A stretch of DNA of 64,000 nucleotides from Armatimonadota bacterium (lineage in GTDB: Bacteria > Armatimonadota > Fimbriimonadia > Fimbriimonadales > Fimbriimonadaceae), in assembly GCA_037138755.1 (NCBI GenBank), contig JBAXHT010000001.1:1955805-2019804 (forward strand), written 5' to 3'. A program made the translations under genes and the position numbers. Below are positions 34,177 through 43,013 of the stretch, one piece after another. How positions within the stretch are numbered: position 1 is the stretch's first letter; every line of letters begins with the position of its first letter. The notes beneath the pieces were generated by a model. It had not been told where the DNA came from. It ran no database searches and was given only the letters and a program-made list of their open reading frames with translations.

Positions 34177-36336
34177 GTGGAGTCAGTCTTTGACTGGCAT
34201 GCGTCTTGTCTTTTTATTGTCTGGAATCAAAAGTTTATGTTAAAGGTCCACCTTCGAAGAATGCTGGTCGTATCGGCAGTGCTAGGCTTCCTTGCCTGGT
34301 TCTGGGCGTTTAGGACGCCAAAGGTTTATCAGGCGGATGTCCAGATGAAGGTCGGTAGTCCAGTGCTGACCGCGGATACTTCGATGCCAATTAGCATCCG
34401 GAAAGTTTTGCTCTCAGGAATTCTTAACGATCTGGACAGTGACACCGGTATTTTGAAGTCTCAACGAATCTTCAAAGAAGGAATGGACTTGGCGTCCAAG
34501 GAAACTCAGATGGAAGACCTTGGTTCAGTACAGGCGTTTCAAGAGTTATTTCCGATGTATGACCTTGAGATTCCAGGGTCGCTGAACCAATATTCTCCCG
34601 ATTCCGTTCGAGTTGTCACGTTGAAGGTTCGAGCGTACTCTCCGAAGGCTGCCGCCTCTATTGCGAACAACGTTGCATATGCGTTCTCTGATTATCGCAA
34701 GCAAGGCGCTGCAACAGCGGTCCGTGAGGCCGTTGACATTGTTGAATCAACCTCAAAGTCGGCAAAGGCAAAACTTGACGAGATTGACAGAAAAATCAGA
34801 GAGCTGAAAATGAAGAGCAACATCGTTGATGTTGGAGAGTCTGGTCGGGCTCTCACTCAAAGCATCGAGATTCTGCGACAAAAGCGCTCTTCGATTGAGG
34901 CGGAGTTGGCAGGAACCCGAGCTGCGGTAAGTCAACTTCAAGCGAAGTTGGCAACGATAACGAAATACACCGACTCGGTGAAGACAACTCTCCCCGATCC
35001 CGCTGTGGATGGGTTGAGGCAGTTGGTCGTTCAGGCTGAGAGTGAGCTAGCCCTTCAAAGACAAACGTACGAAGATACAGCTCCGGCTGTAGTGCGAGCT
35101 AAAGAGAAGCTGACGACCGCCCGTCGTCGACTTTCAGACGCTGAAAAGATGATTCGCACAGTTCCTGGAGCTGGAACCACAGGAATTGCACCGAGCTATA
35201 CCGACACAGAATTAACGTTGATTCGGACCCAATCTCAGTCCAAGTCGCTTGAGAGTCAGCTAGGACCCATCAACCGAGCCATTCTCGAGTACGAGCAAAA
35301 GATGCTGAACATGCCCGGCATGGAGGCAACTTATCTTAACCTGGTTCGAAACCGGATGGTCAGTGAAGAGGACTATCAAAAATCGCAAAAGTGGGCGAGT
35401 GACTTGCGCACCGCGCGAGACTCGCGAACCACAACCATCGTTTCGAGTGCCGACCCGCGGCTCGTAGAGGCGGCAGGACCGGTCGCTCCAGACGTCAGAA
35501 AGTTTGTCACCCTCGGCCTGTTCCTCGGAGCCATGATCGGGCTGGCTTACTCCTTTGCAAGAGAGTCCTTCAAACTTCCAATCCATACCAGCTGGCAGCT
35601 CTCGGAAATGACGGCTCTTCCGGTGGCTGCGGCCATTCCTGCGCTTCCTGGGGCATTGGCTAAGCGCCATACGCAGATGATCAAAGATCCAGCATTCAAG
35701 CCGATCGAGAGCTTCAGGTTCATGGCGTTCAGCTTGCTTGCGCAAGAAAACCGCCCTAACGTGATCTTGTTCTCCGCCGTCGGAGACATGGTAGATTCCT
35801 CGATCGCGGCGGCAGAGTTTGCGGTTGCGATGTCCAAGACGGGTTCAAAGACTATATTGGTTGATGCTGATCTCAGAGCTTCGCGACTTAGCAAGGTCTT
35901 CGGATTGGAAGGCAGAAGCGGAGTTGCAGATATATTGGGCCGAACCATTCTCCCCGGAGAATCGACCGACCTATTTGTCAGCACCGAACACGACAATTTG
36001 ACGATTCTCCCGGCTGGCACGATAAGTTCATCTGGAATGGCGGACGTGTTGACTTCTCACTTGCAAGCGATGATTGGTGATCTGCGGGATAAGGGTGATA
36101 CTGTGGTGGTTCACTGTCCGCCGGTTGACGTATTTGCAGACTGCTCGCGCTTGTCCCAGTATGTCGATCACTGCTACATGGTAGTCAGTGCTAAGTCGAC
36201 CAGCTACCGATCAATTCCCGTGGCACAAGAAATTCTCGAAAAGTCCGGGGCTAAGTTTGTTGGGATCGTACTCACTCAGGCGTCTCAGACAGACGAACCT
36301 TTCGGAAACTCCACATCCTACCGATCTAGAATCTGA
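34177..36336 (+). CDS. Wzz-type polysaccharide co-polymerase fused to a degenerate BY-kinase-like domain
   Basis: 719 residues from GTG behind GGGTGAGG; an ATG at 34237 is a possible start. Membrane helix 1 (about 29-46) is followed by a long periplasmic coiled coil and a second helix near 450 (FVTLGLFLGAMIGLAYSF). The last 200 residues resemble the ParA-like tyrosine-kinase domain. Walker A' (TILVDADLR) is kept, but Walker A is SAVGDMVDSS, with no lysine, and Walker B is VVVHCPP, with His for Asp. The usual tyrosine cluster is absent. Chain-length control is likely; kinase activity is not. Confidence 0.88.
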   Translation: MESVFDWHASCLFIVWNQKFMLKVHLRRMLVVSAVLGFLAWFWAFRTPKVYQADVQMKVGSPVLTADTSMPISIRKVLLSGILNDLDSDTGILKSQRIFKEGMDLASKETQMEDLGSVQAFQELFPMYDLEIPGSLNQYSPDSVRVVTLKVRAYSPKAAASIANNVAYAFSDYRKQGAATAVREAVDIVESTSKSAKAKLDEIDRKIRELKMKSNIVDVGESGRALTQSIEILRQKRSSIEAELAGTRAAVSQLQAKLATITKYTDSVKTTLPDPAVDGLRQLVVQAESELALQRQTYEDTAPAVVRAKEKLTTARRRLSDAEKMIRTVPGAGTTGIAPSYTDTELTLIRTQSQSKSLESQLGPINRAILEYEQKMLNMPGMEATYLNLVRNRMVSEEDYQKSQKWASDLRTARDSRTTTIVSSADPRLVEAAGPVAPDVRKFVTLGLFLGAMIGLAYSFARESFKLPIHTSWQLSEMTALPVAAAIPALPGALAKRHTQMIKDPAFKPIESFRFMAFSLLAQENRPNVILFSAVGDMVDSSIAAAEFAVAMSKTGSKTILVDADLRASRLSKVFGLEGRSGVADILGRTILPGESTDLFVSTEHDNLTILPAGTISSSGMADVLTSHLQAMIGDLRDKGDTVVVHCPPVDVFADCSRLSQYVDHCYMVVSAKSTSYRSIPVAQEILEKSGAKFVGIVLTQASQTDEPFGNSTSYRSRI

Positions 36337-37757
36337 TGGCTTATCGAAGCACGACCGCCGCTCGATTACGCGCCCAGTCGCGCGGCGAGGGATTCTATGC
36401 CAAACGAGACGTAGCCAAACAGACGTTTGGCTACGGCAAGTGGTTTGTCGGCTGGTCGTACCTTAATGTCCTCTACTCGTTGATTATGACCACTACCTTT
36501 CACACGAGGTGGTTTGGAGGTTCTGGATGGCTGCTAACTCCGGTCGTCATTCTGAGTTGCATGTTGCAAGTTGCCTTGGGCAACTCGCTGTTCAAACTTC
36601 CGACGCGGGTTCCTTGGACAGTCTTTGGCCTCTTTCTTTTTTATGGCTATGCAATGACAACAAGCCTGATGGCGAACGTCGGGATTGCTCGTGAGGTTCA
36701 GTATTCGCTGGGTTGGGCGACAATGTGTCTGCTGTTTTATGCGGCGACGAGCTTGTCAGTCATCCAAGCCACGTTTATCAGCGAACGTTACCGAGAGCTT
36801 CTCAAATGGTCAATCATTTTTGTCGCTGTGGTCAGTGGACTCGTCGGGCTAGCTCAAAACTTCAATATCCTTAATCTTCGCGCAAGTTTTGCAGGACTTG
36901 AGAAGCAGCCTGAGGGTATCTATCGCCCCACGGGGCTCACAGACTACCCATCGCAGTTAGGTTTCCAAGCGACGATGGGTATGGCAATTTTGGGAGCACC
37001 GCTTTACTTCAGGAACCTCAAATGGTGGGAGTGGGGAGGCATTTGCTACTTCGTGCTGGTGATCCTGAGTGCTCAATATCGTTCCATGTACTATGCAGGG
37101 ATCGGGCTGGGCCTAGTAAGTTTTGGGTACCTGATCTACAGAAGAGATAAGCCCCAATCAATGATTTTCAGCTTGGTTGCGGTCTGCCTCATCGCGTTAC
37201 CGTTGATTGCATTTCCAAACAAGTTTGCCTACGGTCTTCGCGGGGCAAAGGATGACCCGGCCCTGAAAGCAAGACAAATTGCATGGAAGGAGGCCGAACC
37301 TGCCCAAATCATTCGCCCCCTCACGGGTATCGGACCCGATCCAAGCCTTATTCTTGCGACCGGAAACGTTTTAAACGGAGACAAGTACTCAACGACAGCC
37401 ATTGACAATCTTTACATCACGACCCGAACATGCTACGGCTGGGTCGGCGTCGCGCTGGCTGGATTTTTTGTGTTGACGACTTTTGCCGGGTTGCTATACC
37501 GACTGCTACTTGGTTCCCGGGTAGCAGCTTCTTGGGCGGTCGCCTCGCTCCTCGCGTCGTGTTCGATTATGATTTTTAGCCTTACAGGAAACAGCGTCGT
37601 TTACACTTCCGTCGGGTGCACATCCGCTCTAGTCTTTAGCCTAACATCTCCAACCTGGCGAGAGGAAGCTGAGGCCTCAACACTAACGGATCAGTTTATT
37701 CGGCTTCGGACAACTCTAGCCAAGGGGCTTCGAACCCTCGGAATCAACATCGGATGA
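36336..37757 (+). CDS. O-antigen polymerase/ligase-like membrane protein (Wzy/WaaL type)
   Basis: 473 residues with 10-12 membrane helices and a large outer loop after residue 300 (GPDPSLILATGN), the topology of Wzy polymerases and O-antigen ligases. Wzy and WaaL cannot be separated by sequence alone. Between a co-polymerase and a flippase, polymerase is the more likely role: joining lipid-linked repeat units on the outer face of the membrane. The ATG overlaps the upstream stop (TGATG) and the stop overlaps the next start (ATGA). Confidence 0.85.
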   Translation: MAYRSTTAARLRAQSRGEGFYAKRDVAKQTFGYGKWFVGWSYLNVLYSLIMTTTFHTRWFGGSGWLLTPVVILSCMLQVALGNSLFKLPTRVPWTVFGLFLFYGYAMTTSLMANVGIAREVQYSLGWATMCLLFYAATSLSVIQATFISERYRELLKWSIIFVAVVSGLVGLAQNFNILNLRASFAGLEKQPEGIYRPTGLTDYPSQLGFQATMGMAILGAPLYFRNLKWWEWGGICYFVLVILSAQYRSMYYAGIGLGLVSFGYLIYRRDKPQSMIFSLVAVCLIALPLIAFPNKFAYGLRGAKDDPALKARQIAWKEAEPAQIIRPLTGIGPDPSLILATGNVLNGDKYSTTAIDNLYITTRTCYGWVGVALAGFFVLTTFAGLLYRLLLGSRVAASWAVASLLASCSIMIFSLTGNSVVYTSVGCTSALVFSLTSPTWREEAEASTLTDQFIRLRTTLAKGLRTLGINIG

Positions 37758-39307
37758 CATTGAGTTCGTCCAACCGTGCGTCAGCGGCCGTGCTTCTGAT
37801 GAGTTCGAAGTCGGTTGCGATCGTCTTGCAATTGGCGTTTATTCCTGTTTGTTTCAAGATTCTTGGTAAAGACGGAAACGGCTTCGCACTCTGGGTAATG
37901 AGTGTGAGGTCCATGATGCAGCTCATCGATCTAGACCTTCCGCAAGGTATTCGTCACATTATGATGGCGAATGCCCGGACAGATGAAAATCGCTTTTGGC
38001 GAAGTTTCCAGACCGGACTGACGATGAATGGTTGCGTCGGAATTGTTGGTGGCTTGCTATTGGGATTGGGATGGAGTCTTTTGGATGGGCCCCAGTACGA
38101 CCAGTTCCGATCCATCATGCCGGTCATGTTCGGTTTGGCAGCCCTCCAGATGATCGTCGATTCGATTGGTTCCACGTTTTCACATCCTTTTTACGCAAAA
38201 GAAGAGTTTGCCCAGTTATCGATTAGTGGTGCGGTCGCGCCGAGCATCGCTTTGGTGTTTAACTTCATCCTCGTATTGGTGACTCGAAGTCCGGTCGCGA
38301 TGTTGATGGCGGGGGTTTTCGAATCTCTACTCACAATGTCCATTACTCTTTACCTGTTCAAAAAGCGTTTTGGACTCGAACATCTTCGACCGGGCTTCGA
38401 CCTCACTGTCGCAACTGACGTTTTACGCGTCGGTTTGAAAAGCTATCCCGGCAATATCTCCGGGAGAGTTGCTGGCACGGTTGATCGCGTCATCCTGGGG
38501 AGTGTGGCTGGGATGGATCTCCTCACAATCTATAACATCGCCACCAAGATCCCCCAGAGCTTGGCCCAAATCGTTGGTAGTGCAACCAGCATGATGGTTC
38601 CTGAGATGGTCCATGCCGCTCAAAATGAGCCAGAGACATTCCGCCACATCCTGCGTCGCAATGTTTCGTTTTTCTCCGTGCTGTACGCCTGCGCGATGGT
38701 CGTGTCTAGCGGATTCGCGGTTGTCATTCTCAAAGCATGGTTAAGAATTGACTATCCTGGATTTGCTGAATTAAGCATCTTGTTGGCGATTTACTACGCG
38801 CTGGAAATGAACTTCAGCACGATTACGACAGCGTTCTATGCTTTCAAACAAGCGCACTTGTTGTTTCCCTTCGCGCTGTGGAACGCGATTGTGACCGTAG
38901 CCGCTACAGGTCCGATGTCCAAGAAGTACGGGCTGATGGGATTGGGTTGGATGAACGCCTTCATCGACGTCGTTCAAATCGTCCCGATCCACTGGCTCCT
39001 AACCCGTACCGTCGTCCGTGATGACTCGATGTGGTGGTACATCCGTCGCCTGGTTTCGGCGATTGGGGCGGCGACTGTTATTGCGGTCGGAATCTCCTGG
39101 GCGCTTCGAGCTGTTCCAGTCGGGCGCGAAGCTGCGGCATTTGTAGTTCTGATGCCGGTGTCGAGCTTGGGAGCATTCGTTGTCGCAACTAGGCTCCGAT
39201 TGGTCGAGTTACCGAATAGCGTTCGCGAAAAACTTGCCAGGCGCAAGTTGGCGGTCAAGCTCTTTGGCTCATCGGTTTTGGAACGTCCTGAGGACAATCT
39301 CAGCTGA
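37754..39307 (+). CDS. Polysaccharide flippase (Wzx/MATE-like)
   Basis: 517 residues with about 12-14 membrane helices and the polysaccharide-transport family opening (SSKSVAIVLQLAFIPVCFKI). Such proteins move undecaprenyl-linked repeat units from the inner to the outer face of the membrane. It is coupled to the polymerase gene by ATGA, completing a PGT-Wzz-Wzy-Wzx set. The last 39 bases overlap, tail to tail, the end of the glycosyltransferase gene on the minus strand. Confidence 0.88.
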   Translation: MTLSSSNRASAAVLLMSSKSVAIVLQLAFIPVCFKILGKDGNGFALWVMSVRSMMQLIDLDLPQGIRHIMMANARTDENRFWRSFQTGLTMNGCVGIVGGLLLGLGWSLLDGPQYDQFRSIMPVMFGLAALQMIVDSIGSTFSHPFYAKEEFAQLSISGAVAPSIALVFNFILVLVTRSPVAMLMAGVFESLLTMSITLYLFKKRFGLEHLRPGFDLTVATDVLRVGLKSYPGNISGRVAGTVDRVILGSVAGMDLLTIYNIATKIPQSLAQIVGSATSMMVPEMVHAAQNEPETFRHILRRNVSFFSVLYACAMVVSSGFAVVILKAWLRIDYPGFAELSILLAIYYALEMNFSTITTAFYAFKQAHLLFPFALWNAIVTVAATGPMSKKYGLMGLGWMNAFIDVVQIVPIHWLLTRTVVRDDSMWWYIRRLVSAIGAATVIAVGISWALRAVPVGREAAAFVVLMPVSSLGAFVVATRLRLVELPNSVREKLARRKLAVKLFGSSVLERPEDNLS

Positions 39308-40387
39308 CTTGTCCCAGCCGAACTCCGTTGACCTTTCCAAACCGCGAGCGATCAGTTCGGGACGATTCTGTCGAGAGGCGGCCTTGATGAGGGCTTCGGC
39401 AATGTCTGCTTCATCGGTGGGGTTGAAGTAAACTGGCAGGTCACCGCCCACCTCTTGGAGGGCTCCGGTGTTACTGCTGCAAATTGGGCAGCCGTAAGTC
39501 ATGGCCTCGAGAACAGGGATCCCAAAGCCTTCCTCTAAGCTCGCAGTTACGGCAAACTCTGCTGAGCGATAGAGCTTCACGAGGCTCTCATCCTCGACGT
39601 AACCCAGGAACACGACTCGTTCAGAGAGCCCACTCCGGGTGATTTCGTCAAAGATTTCGGTAGTTTTCCAACCTTTTCCGCCGGCGACGGCGAGGTTGAT
39701 TCCCGCAAGAGCAGGGCTATTTGCGACTGCACTGAACGCGCGAAGCAGGCGGGGGAAATTCTTTCGAGGTTCCAGTGTGCTCACAGATAGAATGAACTTG
39801 CCAGCAGGCAACCCTAGCCCCTCACGATCCTCAGCGGACAAAGGCGAGAGGTTCTCACCGATTCTGGGTGGTTGACCAACCCCGAATGGCAGAGGCACGA
39901 CTCGATCGAGCGGATACCGAAAGTGATTTGAGAATTGCTCAGCAGTATGGTGGCTGTTGGAGAACACAACCGAAGCATGTCGGGCCGAGTTGGCGTACAT
40001 TTTTTGATGGATCACGCGGTCTTCTTCGGTATATGTGTCCGCAAAAGAGTGAAAAAAGATGTCGTGTATCAATGTCGCAGTCACAACTCCAGGAGTGCGA
40101 GGAACGTAGCCGCTGACCGAGAACCACGCCTTCAGGTTGTGACGCAAGGGCTCCAGATCACGCCCGATCAAGTGCCAGGTGCGATTTCGCTTCGAAGCAC
40201 GTACGACCTTGACATGTGGCATCGCCAGCCAATGCTCAGCGATCGGTGCATCCGGTCGAACGAAGACCACGTACTCGTGCTCGGTGCGGCGTAGGATAGC
40301 TTCTAGTAGTTGCAGGCTACTTCGGGACACTCCGGCGTGTTTGCTGCCTTCAAAGAAGATATTAGTCGCTTGAAGTCCGAGTCTCAT
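39269..40387 (-). CDS. GT4-family glycosyltransferase
   Basis: 372 residues from the ATG that overlaps the previous gene's stop (ATGA); a TTG 51 bases upstream is not needed. GT-B fold: the C-domain has FILSVSTLEPRKNF, a nucleotide-sugar loop, and the EX7E motif EGFGIPVLE. It resembles mannosyltransferase-like GT4 enzymes, as does the protein at 44377-45504, sharing TLEPRKN and EGFGIPVLEAM. It transfers one sugar to the growing lipid-linked unit in the cytoplasm. Donor and acceptor cannot be told. Confidence 0.9.
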   Translation of the reverse strand: MRLGLQATNIFFEGSKHAGVSRSSLQLLEAILRRTEHEYVVFVRPDAPIAEHWLAMPHVKVVRASKRNRTWHLIGRDLEPLRHNLKAWFSVSGYVPRTPGVVTATLIHDIFFHSFADTYTEEDRVIHQKMYANSARHASVVFSNSHHTAEQFSNHFRYPLDRVVPLPFGVGQPPRIGENLSPLSAEDREGLGLPAGKFILSVSTLEPRKNFPRLLRAFSAVANSPALAGINLAVAGGKGWKTTEIFDEITRSGLSERVVFLGYVEDESLVKLYRSAEFAVTASLEEGFGIPVLEAMTYGCPICSSNTGALQEVGGDLPVYFNPTDEADIAEALIKAASRQNRPELIARGLERSTEFGWDKSAEIVLRTFQNR

Positions 40388-41616
40388 TGCAGATTGTAAA
40401 CCTCTAATAGATCGCGCAAGTAGTTCTCTCGTGAACAAGGGTCTTGCCAGTAACGCTTGAAGGCATTTTCGCCAAGCCTTCGAATGAGTCCGTCGTCTTT
40501 TGTCTTCTCGAGCGCAGCCGTTAGAGATCCGGCGGTCTGGACGTTGAATGTTAGGCCGTTATCACCGTTAGTCACCCAGGAAGTCGCGGCACTGTGGTCG
40601 CCGATCACACAAGGGATACCCGCGGCGAGGCACTCCAGCACAACAAGCGAGGCGGTTTCGTACCATCCGGCATTCATAATCAGGCAGCGCGCGGTTTGTT
40701 GAATGATTGTCACATCATCCGGAGATCGCCAGCCAACGAACTCATGGTTTGAAAACTGTTTCTCGAGCTCTGCTCTCATCGGACCGTCGCCCACAAGTGT
40801 CAGCTTGACTCCAGCTTCATCAGCCGCTCGGAGAGCTACATCGGGGTCCTTCCCAGGAGTAAGTCTGCCGATCCAAATGTATCTGGTCCTGCTTGCCGGA
40901 TCGAGTTGTTTCGTTGATGCGGGTTCGACGGGACAACGAAGAACTCTCAGTTTCGGCAGATCGCCGATCGTCTTGGCAAGAATCGTTCGCGTGAATGGTG
41001 AGGGGCAGATGATTGAAGTGAGGCGGTCTGCCAGGCGATGCTTGTAGAAAGCCGACTCGGCTCTTCTGAATCGAAACTGCTTGAGATTCTGGTCGAATTG
41101 GTCCATACAAGGACTCGCCTTACACTCGTTAGAGAGCGGTGAAAGGGTGCAGATACGATTTTCGGGGAAGTTAAAAAACGTGGTGTTTGGACACACTAGC
41201 CCGTAGTCGTGACTGTGGAGATGTGTGCGGAAGCCCTGATTAAGTGCTGAGGAAACAATCAAATGTGAAAAGTGAGTGTGGAAACCGTGAACGTGGACAA
41301 CCGTGCACAGAGGGTCTAATCCGTCGAGAGCTGAGCGGAAAAGGGGAAGTAGGGAGGTGTCTCCTGAGCGAAGCGGGTAACTGAGAATTCTGTTCTTACT
41401 AAAGAACTTCTCCCAGACGACGGGCAGGTTTAGGGCGACCCCCGTGACTCCCGGAAGCGCGAGGTAGCTAGGTTCGATCTCGGGTGCTGAAGAGACGATG
41501 TGAACAGGGATTCCGTGCGAACTCAGAAGCTCGACGGTCTCAAACGCGACGCGCTCCGCACCTCCGGTTGGGCCGCCGCCTTCGACCACGATTACTACAC
41601 TAGAGAAATTGTTCAT
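40384..41616 (-). CDS. GT4-family glycosyltransferase with a cysteine-rich insertion (paralogue 1 of 3)
   Basis: 410 residues. N-domain with GGAERVAFE near residue 18; the C-domain has YIWIGRLTPGKDPD and the EX7E motif ETASLVVLE. At residues about 140-175 a run of cysteines (CPNTTFF, then IC, then EC and PC) marks an insertion shared with the proteins encoded at 41613-42818 and 46547-47734. Such spacing suggests a bound metal or disulfides. Starts and stops overlap neighbours by four bases (ATGA on both sides), so three glycosyltransferase genes form one coupled minus-strand unit. Confidence 0.9.
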   Translation of the reverse strand: MNNFSSVVIVVEGGGPTGGAERVAFETVELLSSHGIPVHIVSSAPEIEPSYLALPGVTGVALNLPVVWEKFFSKNRILSYPLRSGDTSLLPLFRSALDGLDPLCTVVHVHGFHTHFSHLIVSSALNQGFRTHLHSHDYGLVCPNTTFFNFPENRICTLSPLSNECKASPCMDQFDQNLKQFRFRRAESAFYKHRLADRLTSIICPSPFTRTILAKTIGDLPKLRVLRCPVEPASTKQLDPASRTRYIWIGRLTPGKDPDVALRAADEAGVKLTLVGDGPMRAELEKQFSNHEFVGWRSPDDVTIIQQTARCLIMNAGWYETASLVVLECLAAGIPCVIGDHSAATSWVTNGDNGLTFNVQTAGSLTAALEKTKDDGLIRRLGENAFKRYWQDPCSRENYLRDLLEVYNLQ

Positions 41617-42818
41617 GCGAGAAGTGGTTCGAAGAGTTCTAGAAGTCGGTCTACATACTGCTCGGTCGATCGTGGATTCGATTTGGACCAGGTCAGCGCA
41701 TTTTCGCGCATCTTAGACCAAGTCGATTGGTTGTCGATCGCAATCATTTGCTCCGCGAGAGCTTCGGGAGTGACTTTTGACGCCACCAGCCCGGCCCCGG
41801 ATTCAAGAACGACTTCGCTGGCTCCGACGTTAGTTGTTGAGATGACGGGGATGCCTCGATGGATTGCATCGACAACACTGAGACCAAAAGTCTCCCGCCA
41901 TCGGGAAGGGATGACCAGGCAACGGAGGCGCTTCATTTCATCTTTCAACGGCTGATCCGAGAGCCAACCTGTGAAACGTGCTTCCGGGTGGGCTTTGCGA
42001 AGAGCTTCTTCCATTGCTCCGCCACCGATAACCAGCGCAGGGATCCCCGCGAGCCTCGCTGCTTGGAGAAAGGTATCGGGAGCTTTCTCAGGAACAAGTC
42101 GGCCGATAAATGCAAATTCGCCGCCATCGTTAGGCCCCAGGTCATCAGCAGTTGGGTAGTCGTGCGGGTAATTGACGAGGATCAGCTGCTTCGGCAAGTG
42201 CGGCGCGAGAGTCGTAGCATTGAGTTTAGAAACCGCTAGAAAAAGATCTGCGCGCTCATAGAGCTTGAGGATCTGCTTGTTGCCGAAGTGCGCAGTCAAC
42301 TTGGGAAGCTTGTAGCGCCACTTTTGCCCCTGACACTCGCAGGTCAGGCAGCTGACTGAGAGAGGCTTGAGCGCACAGTTTTTACCGGAACGATGGTTGT
42401 AGTACAGCGACGTCGGACAGATCGTGGCGTACTCGTTGCAATGAAACGCCGTCCGGAATCCCATCTCCTGCGCGACTGCAACAGGGGTACCGCTCAGCTT
42501 GAGTCGAAAGGAATGGATATGAACGACTGTCTTTCCAGGCTCAAAACCCTTAAGGAACTGAATAACCGGCTCTCTTACGAAAGGGTTTTGGAAGAACATC
42601 TTGCTTCGACGAAATTTGTCAGATTCCTCGAACCAGCTGCTCGCGGGGATAAGAAGCAACTCAACTCCAGCTTCCTGTAGTCTCGAATCCGCTTCAATAT
42701 CTGCGGCAATGAAGCCAACTCTGATTCCTCTCCGGCGGAGTTCGAGGGCTTCAAGGACTGCCACCCGCTCGGCCCCGCCAGTAATGCGGGCTGATTCGCA
42801 GATGATGACAACGTTCAT
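41613..42818 (-). CDS. GT4-family glycosyltransferase with a cysteine-rich insertion (paralogue 2 of 3)
   Basis: 401 residues. GGAERVAVLEAL in the N-domain; FIGRLVPEKAPDTF and ETFGLSVVD in the C-domain, with Asp in place of the second Glu of EX7E. The cysteine-rich loop at about residues 133-165 reads CPTSLYY, NCALKPLSVSC, then CEC. Likely first gene of the minus-strand glycosyltransferase unit; its upstream region is shared with the divergent gene at 43014. Substrate unknown. Confidence 0.9.
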   Translation of the reverse strand: MNVVIICESARITGGAERVAVLEALELRRRGIRVGFIAADIEADSRLQEAGVELLLIPASSWFEESDKFRRSKMFFQNPFVREPVIQFLKGFEPGKTVVHIHSFRLKLSGTPVAVAQEMGFRTAFHCNEYATICPTSLYYNHRSGKNCALKPLSVSCLTCECQGQKWRYKLPKLTAHFGNKQILKLYERADLFLAVSKLNATTLAPHLPKQLILVNYPHDYPTADDLGPNDGGEFAFIGRLVPEKAPDTFLQAARLAGIPALVIGGGAMEEALRKAHPEARFTGWLSDQPLKDEMKRLRCLVIPSRWRETFGLSVVDAIHRGIPVISTTNVGASEVVLESGAGLVASKVTPEALAEQMIAIDNQSTWSKMRENALTWSKSNPRSTEQYVDRLLELFEPLLA

Positions 42819-43013
42819 GAATCACTCTTATTATGGTTTGCTGGTTCACTTAACCAAGGGTCGCTTGATTCACTCCTTATGAATGAAGCGTTAGAATCAC
42901 CCAAAAGGTCTTCAAGTTTGTTAGATTTGCTGGCGTAGAACCTGATAAAGTGCTTCTACAATAGAGGAGTGTTTTGGGCGTTTTGCCCATTCGATTGGTT
43001 TGTGGAATCTGGA

